A stretch of 64,000 nt of DNA from Lutraria lutraria (Eukaryota > Mollusca > Bivalvia > Venerida > Mactridae), in contig OZ026835.1 in assembly GCA_964023205.1 (NCBI GenBank), positions 14,528,414 to 14,592,413 on the forward strand. The letters are read 5' to 3'. The first letter of the stretch is position 1. Each line of letters begins with the position of its first letter. Position numbers and translations under genes: made by a program. The notes under the pieces are model-generated. The model had not been told where the DNA came from. It worked only from the letters and a program-made list of their open reading frames with translations, and ran no database searches. This document shows positions 50,825 through 62,100 of this stretch, piece after piece.

Positions 50825-51742
50825 CGACAGCAATCGACTGTATGAATAACAGAAGAAAGTACCACAGGAGCATAGCTGTCATAAAACACTCTAGATACAA
50901 TCTAGATACATTTGGTTGCCTAAGCGCCCTTTTGTTCTTGTCTATTTGCGATATCATATCTTTTATTTCGCATTTTATTTCACACTTCTTTAAATGAGTG
51001 TTATTTGAGATGCTTTTGTTAAAACAGATTTAAAAGACAAATGTTTAGCTTGGTTATTTACTAATAAAGAAGTAAGCATTCAATTAAGGATAATGGACCC
51101 TAATACAAACTTTAAATGTCTATGAACAAAAGTTAGAGGTACTTGATCCTTATAAATTGTGACCTTCAAACATAATTGATTAAATGTCAACTACATGTAG
51201 CTTCCACTCACACAACATTTTGAAAAAAAATGTTCAACATGGGTATTTTCACTAATTTGACTTTATATCATAAAGGAAGGTATATTACCAACAAGTACTC
51301 TTCATTTTCTATGGTTATATACAGCATTTTTGTTGTTCAGTATGAACACAAAGTTAATACCATTTCTCAATAGTTGGTTGGTTTTAATTTTCCTGCATAC
51401 CAAACAGCTTCCATTAACCTTCCGCCTAACGACATAGTTCCAATTTTCAATTCAATTACATAAATACAAATTCAAATATCATGTGCATTCAAGTCAAAAT
51501 CAGATGGTAATGCAAAATCGTAAATGACCAATACAAAACAGTCGTAAAACTTTTACCTTTTTTAAGTCTGGTTCCTTAATAATAAAGCTTCTATTGTAAA
51601 CAAATAGAAGTCATCATTGAATTCATGGCCAATGCAATGATAACTGTGAGTCAACCAGATATTTAAAATAGTGGTTCGTCCGGAAATTATAATCGATTAA
51701 TTTAATGCTTATAATGTGTAACTTTTTCTTCGAGCATGCCTT
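50825..51742. other. Non-coding AT-rich DNA
   Basis: No recognisable exon or repeat. Donor-like sites on the minus strand (near 51556) have no open reading frame attached. Confidence 0.5.
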
Positions 51743-54595
51743 CATGTGGGCATAAATCAAAATAATGAAGACAAAGCGTGACATGGGGGGTCAAATTTAG
51801 AATGATACTTTTGTTCATAATATTGCCAAAAGTAGTTTGGAAATATATTATATTGTGAAAAATTGACAATGGCTAAAGTATAGGATTAAAGTCTTCTTCA
51901 AATTTACAACATTTTAATCAAATAAATATTATATTTTCAATAGCAATCCTTAAAATTCAAACAATCTTATGGATTAAACTATGGAAATAATAACACATTT
52001 TTGTGATTTTTTCAGCAGACTTTCATGAAAACAACTTTTTAATACAAAAAAAATATACATACAACCATAATTTTCCAAAAAATATATATTTATGGCGTTT
52101 TGAACTTCATTTTTTTTAAAATACACTTCAAAAAGTTTTTATGTAACATTTACTGCTGCAGATACAAATTAGCTAATTCAATTTTATCAATTTCCAGGTA
52201 TATTCAAAGATATATGTGAATTTTCACATAATTGGTACTATTCTTTGGTAACTTAACAATGTCCCCAAAACTAGTATATATCTTCTGTTACCGTTACACT
52301 CGGGACAGATATTCTTTGTGTATGGTCTTATGATAATGACAGTATTGTTAATCTATTGTTATACAATTTGTTTCATTGTAATACAATTTGTTTAATTATT
52401 TTATTATAAAATACAAACAGATAATCTTTTTGATAATGTTTTAGTTTTAAATGGTGACAACACCAACACCAGGGGACGTTCTAAAACTGTAATGTAAATA
52501 TACGAAACTGTTATGATAAGGAGTATCATAAAATGGATTTATAACAACATCTATCAAATGTATTTTGCAATTCATTGAATAAGATTTTTTTTTTAACAAA
52601 TCAAAACTACTTCCAATTTGGTAAGTCAATTGCGTTACTGAACATGAATTATTAATTTATATATATATACAGACTAAGTAAAGGTTACACTCCATACAAA
52701 TTTGTTTAGTCTTTTAGCATACAAATATGAAAGTGCTATGATCATTGTGTTGCAATTCATGTTTTTTAAGATAATACAAAGATACACAAACATCTGTCCT
52801 GTTTGATATGTTGTTGGTTGAAAATGTTGTTGGAGGGAGGGGAGGAATTAGAAAACATTTAAAACTGTAGATTTGTCAACTTGTAACAATTAATATTGCA
52901 TTATCATATATTTACTAATTTTGCCACTTATCAAATTAAAGAAATGATTTCTCAACACATTCAAACTATTTCAAACTATGTTCAACAAATCTTTTAAACA
53001 CGAATTAAGTCATATAAACAGACATATAGAAAATACACTCGGGACTCACAATTTCTTCTTTGTTTATTTTAAGTAAAACAGGCAGGACTCACAATTTCAT
53101 CTTTGTTTGTTTTAAGTAAAACAATACTAAAAAGTTTTTGAAATGTTTTGATTATGAACTATGTATTTGCAAATCAAATCAAGGAAGATATGCGTCACTG
53201 AAATTAGATTTCAAAATTTTGAAAAATAACCCAGATATGAGAAAAGTCTACATACTTAAAGGACAACCCTCGTATATCATAGAAAATGTTTAATAAATGA
53301 ATATCAATTTCAAGTCTTTCTACTCAGAGTGTGCTTCTTCTCAGTCCTCTATAAATGGGAGTTTTACCACTTATTTAGGCATTTTGTAACTTCATGACCC
53401 TGCAGTGTTAGTATATTGTTACTGGTATAGTTCCTGTAAAAGCAAACTGAATTTGTGTATAATATTGCATGAAGATGTGTTTGTGTCCCGAGTGTAACAT
53501 TTTCAATTGTTATATATAAATAATATAACATGTAAAATATGTTAAGAAATCATGACATAAATCGATAAATTATGTACTGTTTTCATCTGAGAATGTTTCT
53601 TCATCAAAATAAAAGATAAATTACTTTTTATCTTCAGTATATTGAACAAATCTACTTGGTATATATATCTGAATATAACTATATTTATAAGAACTTTCAA
53701 AGTTTTTAAACATGCTTCATTTCACTGCTTCAGACTTTAAATTATTTATTCACGTCAGTTATTTGATATAAATGTGGAAAACAATTAACATGGGCTACTG
53801 TTCTATAGTTACATATCAAAATTAAGATGATGAATATATAGCGTTACACTCGGGACAACACTTAAAACCATGTACACAAAAAATGAATTGCACTACATGA
53901 ATTTGTTTTAGTTTTGTGAGCTTGTGGGTACGCTTCTGTTTGAGAAATAGAGAAAAAACATATCAAATTCAAAGAATGATAAAAAAATTCTCATCTAAAT
54001 GCAAAATGTTACACTCGGGACATTTCCAATCAGCTTTATTCAAGATGATATAACTTAAAAAACAAATGATTCTTTTGATCATTTCTTTTTTTTAAACAAC
54101 ATGGACAAATATGCCTATCAATATGTTAAACTGCATTTTCTGTCCAAGCATTAGTTTACTTACAGCAATATCATCAATTTGAATTTCCATTTTTTCCTTG
54201 AGCAAAATATTTTACATGTGCAATTGAAAGGTGATTTCTAAATAGTACTTATTATTGAAATATTTGAACAAAATGCATTAAATTTTAAATATAACACATG
54301 TACAATGAAATTAAGAACAACCATTGATTACTTACCCAAAAACTGAACAAAATATAACTGATTGAAAAATGTGTAAAGAAAAAATGTCACGCTAAAAGTG
54401 TTACACTCGGGACATTTTTTGCCTGTTTTTCTAATGTAACTTTTGAACGAGTAACACAATCAAGCTGAAATTTTGCAACATTTTTAACAACATCAAGACA
54501 CACCATCTGAACACCAAAGTATATTCATGTGTTGTGTGGTATTCTTTAAATCTTGAAAAGAAAAATTGTCTTCATTATTTTGATTTATGCCCATG
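51743..54595. repeat. Unclassified 2.85-kb region with recurrent CTCGGGACA motif
   Basis: The ends are an inverted repeat with a 27-bp perfect core (51748-51774 and 54566-54592). Inside, the 15-mer GTTACACTCGGGACA occurs perfectly at 52293, 53843, 54008 and 54400, inverted at 53484-53498, and in a near form at 53034-53046. A 43-bp tandem pair ('ggactcacaatttc...ttttaagtaaaaca') lies at 53042-53123. The remainder is very AT-rich with no credible protein. I do not recognise the family. Confidence 0.5.
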
Positions 54596-56039
54596 TATGA
54601 GATATTACATTCTGCACAAAATGAGTATAGGGGCAGGTAACGGTCTACATCAAAGTTCATGCGCAAACTATCAATCGGTTTCCAAAACTCAACCCATTAC
54701 CTAACCCTACAAACAAATTCAACTTTTGACTACTAATAGTAACTTAAGTTCTGAACAACAGCAGAACCTTCAGAGTATTGATTAATTTCCAAAATTACAA
54801 AAAAATCATGTGGTATTTTTTACAAATGATTCATTCTACAAGACTGAAGAGTTAATGAGTTAATGGTTAATCATGAATATTTGCATTAGGGTATGTGTTC
54901 CTAAATAAAACAGTCAATATTTTACAATGTACACAAGTTAACGCTTTATTGCCAAAGTGGAATGTACTTTCAGTCATATAAATTAATTCTAAATTTATTT
55001 TTTAGGCATAACATAAAGCAATGAGTAGATAAACTTGGCTATTATCCTGATTTGTTATATTTTCGTCACTTTATATTCCTATGCGCCATAGATCTAGTTC
55101 GCTCCATTCTGCTTTTTATATCATATTTAAAAATTAGACTATGTTCTAATTACAAAGTTTCAACATATTCAATTAACTTTTTATTCCAAATATCATGACA
55201 ATTGCATCGAGAATGATGGAGAAAGTTTATCCGGAGAAAAGTGGAGAAAGTTTATCCGGAAGCATGCCCATTTTTAGCCTGCTTTCTAAGCAGATAAAAT
55301 TTCTCAATATTGGCACCATCCATTCTCTACATGCAGACCTCTTGTTTCAGCTGTGCATCTTTAATTGGATGCATGTTTTTCTTCAATCTTTCATGCAGTA
55401 GGCCTATATTGCTCTGAACTGGAGCAACAAGCCCTTCAGCTTACAAAAAGTATGTCTTGACATTAATGTGACCGTAGTTTGTTTTATGTTTATACATGTA
55501 CAATTTATAGGAAACCAAGGACTTATAATATTACTGTATATAGCTTTTTTATAAGTCCTTGCATGCATGAGGAAACTGATATTCAATAAAAAAAACATAT
55601 CCCTAACACAGGTACGTATAAATTATATATAAAAAACATACCTGCTTAAAAATAATTATTCCCATAAATTATCATTTTTTTAAGGGACATACATGTTTTT
55701 TAATATTTTTTATTGATACAGTATCAGGATTCTGGTTCCTGTGGTAGACAACGTAAAAATTGTACATATACAATAATATAATTCAATATACACTTTGTAC
55801 TAACCATTCAGTGGCGAGTCGTTATTGTACGTGTGGTGAGACGTTATTGTGGTGAGTCCTGCGTACTAATAAAGAAGTTATGACTGGATCCGTAACACCC
55901 CATTATTTTCCATATATATTCGGATCCACGGGACCCGCGCTTTACACATTATATTCACGTAAATGTCGTTTACACGACACCGTGTTAAAGTGAAAGTAGA
56001 AAAAAAGGAAACTTTGTTTTCGCTAACTTTAAGTTAAGA
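54596..56039. other. Upstream region of the NT5DC1-like gene
   Basis: Non-coding. It contains a direct repeat of TGGAGAAAGTTTATCCGGA (about 55217 and 55242), and GC-containing sequence just before the gene ('ggatccacgggacccgcgc' near 55922). No canonical TATA box is placed convincingly. The 5' untranslated part probably begins somewhere after 55900. Confidence 0.5.
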
Positions 56040-56144
56040 ATGAAGGAATCCTGTCCAAAACAGTTGTGCTTGTCTGAGTATGACGCAATAGGTTTTGACT
56101 TGGACCATACTTTGGCTAAATACAATCTTGTTAATCAGTTACAG
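56040..56144 (+). CDS. NT5DC1: NT5DC1-like exon 1
   Basis: Thirty-five codons from the start ATG to ...NLVNQLQ, ending in phase 0 at donor CAG|GTACGT. It encodes HAD motif I. Confidence 0.95.
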
Positions 56145-59100
56145 GTACGTGAATTTTCATGTGATGAATCAAAGTACATGTATATAATAGTATACTCGTC
56201 GTAACTTGAAGGACTTTTGCAAGGTCTTGATTATAATAAATAGATTTGTTGAGAGTTTTTAGAATTATTGCTTTTTTGTTGAAGTCTTGTATCACTATTA
56301 GTATAACTCTTTATTTCACTAGAACCATTCGTCTTTGGATTGGAACAGTCAACTCCCTTTACACTTTCAGGGGCGTGCCCAGGCATACGCACCTAGCACG
56401 TGCGTACAACGAATGTCAGTCATTATGTACCACTGCCTTTATTTACCAGGTCTTAATGTACCATTTATGAGACTTAATGTACCACCTATATGATATATAG
56501 GGGAAACCATATTTGAACTGTGTATATGTACTATGTAATTAATATTGTATATTTTTAGTATTTAGATGTATTTATTATACTAGATTATAATAGACATAGA
56601 AAAAAGAAAATAACATACTTCAGGGAACTCTTGATAATTTATTTTTAAAAAACAATGTGCTATTATTTTTATCATGTTTCACTTTAAGCCTAACTTATTT
56701 ATCAAAATATTAATTTTGATAGCTGCGACAAGGTGTTGTTAACACCTAATTATATATCACCTTTTAAGGTACTGTCCATTTTGAACAATAGACATAATAG
56801 ACACACTATAATTCATGTGTGGTACATTAAGGCATAACATGGTACATAAAGGCAGTGGTACATTTGTGAAATGGTACATAACGTCTTGACACCGCATACA
56901 ACGAGTTGGACAAATATAAACACACCAAAAATGCAATAATAATCGATGGCTTACCCGGGTTAGGGTCGAGAAAATTGACAAAATTTAAAGAGATTTATGA
57001 TTCAAGTGTGAAGATAACAATTTATTTAATATAGAAAATTAGAAAAGCTTTCTATTATCTGAATTTACCCGAAAATGGGGGGGGGGGAGAATCGATTATT
57101 CTGAATAGCTGTTCAGACTTCCCTTAGTTAAACAAATGTTTGTGCAATTGACCAAGCGCCACATGTTTTAAGCCTAAATACACTTATTATTCTCTATCGA
57201 TGCAAATTCAAACTCGTGATTGGTATGCGAAAATATGAACATTATAAATTGAAGACAATTCCTGTGAATTAACATAAATTTTAAACAGTAAAATTAGTCA
57301 TTTACCCCCAAAACACAATGCATCTCTGGCGTTCTAAGAATAAAATATTTTTCGGGTGAGTGTGCCAATGGACCCCCTACCCATGGTGCGTAACCCGGAA
57401 TATCCCTCAGGCACGCTCCTGACTTTGGTCAAATTATATAATTAAGCCACAGCCTTATTATCTTAATTCTTTACAGAGAGGCTGGTGGTGATCAACATGT
57501 AATTACGCTATCCTGTACTAATTTAACTGTAACAAACTGTCCTTTATCTTTCATTTTTGATATTGTAACATTTATTTTAACAACTGTTTTTCTGACAGCA
57601 CCAACCAGTTATAATCAGAAAATGATTGTAATGCCAGGTTGTTCCAATGTAGATATACCTTGTCAATCAGTTTTGCACCGAACATGTGATGAAAATCAAA
57701 AGGTCCATATAGTACTCTTATCAAGTGTCTTGCTATTTAAATAATGTAATCTGTACACATTTAAATTGTATACTGTATAAGTGGTTAAGTTAGTGACATG
57801 GAAATGTTAGCGAATTTCGCAAATGGACAAAATTCGCTAATATTCCATCTCGCGTAAATATCTGCCAATTGCGGGAAGAATTTTACCATAACACCGGTAG
57901 ACACCAGTAGACGATAATTCCCGGGTCGATAATGAACATTACAACATTTATTTAACTGCACAACTAGAGTTAAATGAAAACAGAATCTTATATTCAAGCA
58001 TTGATAATAAAAAATAAATGATTTTAATTTAACATTGTTCTTGTATTAAAATAATAAGTTACAATTTGCTGTAACTACTACGAGGTAGGCTACTACAAGT
58101 ACGAACATCAATAAAAATGTCAAATGTGACCAGCATGATTTGGTTGAACCTACAAGAACTGAAGAAGGTAAAACTGTTTTAATGCATTTAAATGTTAAAT
58201 TCTGCATAATTATACTTACTTAATTTTGTTGAAAATGAACATGCTAAGCTATGATAATATTTCACACCCTTTACAAGTTCACCTTCAGTTTGCATATGTT
58301 TACTTCAAACATACGCATTGTTTGTTAAACATGCTTATAATTGTTCATTGTACATGGGAGTGGGTATTTTTATGCATGGATAAATTGGAAAACATAACGT
58401 AAATAGGACATGGTATGTTTTTATGCACGACATACTTCTGATTGTGATTTTTACAACATGCTATTAATACGCAAATTACCAGTTGGAATTTTGCTAACAT
58501 TTCCCCACGCGAAATGTCCAGAGTTTCAAATTCGCTAACTTTTCGACACGCGGAAATATCAACGTATACAGTATTACATGCCGAATTGGTTTGTAGTTTG
58601 CTTATATTGTAATGATGTCATTTATGATTTTATCATTTTAGCAATTTAGCATTATTTTTATTTTTTACACATATTTATTATGATATATTTTCTGTGATTG
58701 TATCATAATAATATCTGTCATGTCATTTGTATTCTTCCACATTCTTAATTAGTATCATATGCTGGTGTTTTGATTGTGTAATTACAGAGAATAACATACA
58801 ACACAGTATATAATTGTGTACATTAATTAACATCTAGTTTATTCATCAATATTGAACTATACCCCTTAGCATTTCATTCAGATTTAGTCTAACATAGTTC
58901 AACTAATTACACTGTTTAAGATGGTGAGACACGTCTCATTGACACTGACCCACTTAGTGGTGAAATCGGCAAACAGATTTATAAGTAATGCTAGTACACA
59001 CTATGATGTTTTGCATTGTGTTTTGGTTTCACATGAGATGATACAAAAAAATAATTCATATCATGTCACATATCTCAACCAAAATCTTTCTATCTTTAGA

Positions 59101-62100
59101 CTGACATTGGGTTGCAGGTATGTGACCAACTCAGACCAACTCAATCTTAAATTCACGACCAAAAACTTGTTTTAATGATATGGACAAAATTTTTTAGAGT
59201 TTTACTTCAGACACACATATTCAATGCACGCATATAATGTTAGTAATTTAAATAAGTTCTGACCTACCTGCAGTACCTACACATTGTTAAAATTTTGGGT
59301 GGCCTAACACTTCAAGGATGGCCTAACTGAAACAGCCATTTCCATTTAGATAGGGGTTAATATTACCTAAGAGTTAAACAATGTGAATCACATTTATGAT
59401 TATTTCAGTCATTCTTGTATTAAGAATAAAATAATTCATTTCACCTTTCCAATAAGCACCAACTGGTGTGAGAGTTAACAGGGTTCTCAGTAACAGCAGG
59501 CTGCAGGCCAATTTAGCTGCTTAGAAATGTGTTTGGGCCGGTTAGGAATCTCAAAAGTTTATAAAATATTGCTAGAAAATGCCCGGACCCCCCCTAGCAG
59601 GCCTGTTAGTCTAGCTTTTGAGCCTGTTGGCGACAAACTTATTGAGAACCCTGAGATATACCATATATTGTATATGTAAGTGCTTACTTTCAGTTGACAT
59701 ACAACAGTTTGATAGATTACATTGTCCATGTGAAAGGATATCCTGAAGATATAAGATCAGATTTACATTTACACAAGGATTTTATGTAAGTGCACTGCTA
59801 GACTTTTTTCAGGCTACTTGTCCTGGTGGACGACAGTTTAGAATTTTAGCAAGTTCTACAGCAGTAACATCTTGTACTGAGTAGAATTTTACCCAAAAAA
59901 TTACGAGCGGAAGTATGGACTTGTCAAGCCCTGGATAGAATATAATATTTACATCATTTCTCTTTATGACTTTAGGCCTGAAAAAAAATGCTTCATTATT
60001 TTGTAATAATGGTTACCTGACCAAATTGGTCTTAAAGTTTCTAACATCACTATCCAAACTACAAAAATATTTAGGGATAAATCATACCACCAAAGTATGA
60101 TAGGAATGTTTTGAAAAAAAAGAGAAGTTTTGCGACCCACCTAATGCTATTTATTTTTAAGTAGCTGTAAGCTATACTATTTTTGTGTCTAACCTTGGTA
60201 AGCTTGGCTGTTTTCTCTTATTAAGTATCCATCAGTGGGGTTTGTTCATATATAATATATGGTTTCTAGATCGGTACTGTACGTCTCTTAATTTTTGATG
60301 CTATATCAGATCTCAGTCATATAATTATATAAGCAGGTTCAGTTCTTTCTTCTTTTGATCCCATAATCTGCCATCTTTTGCTTTTATGTATTTTTTGGTA
60401 TCAGGGAAGACACTGGGCCCTGGTTAAAGGGTGAAAATACAAGAAAGAGTCTCATTTGGGGAAGAGTATAATGCAAATACTGGAAATATATTTGCTTGGG
60501 GAGAAATATAGGTTAATTTTCCAAGGGGAAGACTCTATCAGTGTAATTTCTTTGTACAAAAACACCTGTCTTGGGTGACACAAGTCTGTTTATACATTGT
60601 ATACACATGTAATACCTCTTGTATTAATTGTTTTACTATTTCTCACACATTTTTCTTTACAGTGCAAAAGGGCTGTTTGTTGATACTGAGAGGGGAAATA
60701 TCATAAAATTATCACATTCTGGTAAAATTTTAAGGTACGTAAAAGTATAGCAGATACCATGAACTTTAATACAATAATTGATGCACACTTCATTGTGTGA
60801 GTTTGTGACATCAAAATATGTAGTATGTAGTTCTTGGACAAAATCATTCTCAGTGACAAAATTTTCAAGTTTCATTTCTTTTCATTTACAGATCTACATG
60901 CATGTACACTTATGAAACGAATATAAAAGTTGCAAAAAAATTCTTTATTGTATTCAAGATGTATACTGGCTACTTACAGTATTTTATAACATCAAAATTT
61001 AATAAAATCATGCTGTGATGAAAAAATGTGATTTCACAATCCACTGGCATTATATTAGAATATATAACGTATCTGAAGGATAATCACACAGTATTAAAAA
61101 ATATTCTAGGATATCCTCATTGCACGTCATGGTCAAAAGTTTTCCACCCTGTTTAGAATTTCCATTTTTTCAGCAGGTCGGTACGGAACTCAGTGTTATA
61201 TTTCCAGATGTTTTAAATATTCAACTTTATAATTTGTATCCAACGCTTACGTCTGACCATTTTTTACGACACAAAACGTGAATAAATTTACAATGTTATT
61301 TTATCATTGTCATTAAGACTGGTTTTGTCTCAGAAGTGTTTCTTAAGATTCTAACAATTGACTCAAAAGTTAAATAAATAAAAAAAAGATAATAAAGAGT
61401 ATATGACATTGTTCTCTGACTCAAAAATTAAACCAAGTTATTTTGTATACCCATAGACTCTTGTCTGTATTTATCCAGGGCTACTCATGGGACACGTGTT
61501 TTATCGAATGATGAACTGGTTTCAGCTTATGGAGATGAATTGATTTGGGAGCATTTTGCAGAGGCACGAGCTGCAGTCAGACCGCGATCGGGTAAATATT
61601 TAGTTATTATTTACCTATGATTGTAGATTTTTTTCGGAATCTTATATCCAGAGTTATGGATTTACATTTAAACTTATATCGAGGGTTCAACGCAACAGTG
61701 TCGTAACTCATATTGAAATAAGAACAAGTTACGACTGTGTTGCGCTGAGCCCTCGATATGCAGTCTTCTCTGTCTTGAACAATTAGCAAACAACAATGTC
61801 ATTTATCTGTTTTATGAGTAATAACACAGAAAATTAATGTTTTTCTAATGATTTTTTTCTCCAGATTTTATGCCAGTTTCCAACACTATTTCTGTTGTAT
61901 AATGGTGAGCAGTCAACTTGACCATTGTTCATGTGTTTTGCTTGTGTAATAACCTTGTTCACCGCATACTAGTATGACTGTCATCTTCTCTATATGTATC
62001 ACTGACATCTGTCATACAGTAGACTTGATAGTAATGAAAAAGAACAAATATAGAAATTCAATGGAGAGTGTAATGGAGTACATGTATCACATGATTTCGT

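Noticed and set aside
53484..53498. CTCGGGACA motifs as a CRISPR-like repeat
   Set aside because: Spacing is irregular (165-740 bp), one copy is inverted, and the sequence context is eukaryotic.
54164..54190. Minus-strand ATG followed by nine codons (MEIQIDDIA) and a strong donor GCT|GTAAGT
   Set aside because: It is very short and lies inside the unclassified CTCGGGACA region. The only possible partner is the mini-exon 13 kb away. Chance is more likely without transcript support.
55901..56039. TATA-like 'ccatatatatt' (55909-55919) as the NT5DC1 core promoter
   Set aside because: Such AT strings are everywhere in this sequence and no initiator context is distinctive.
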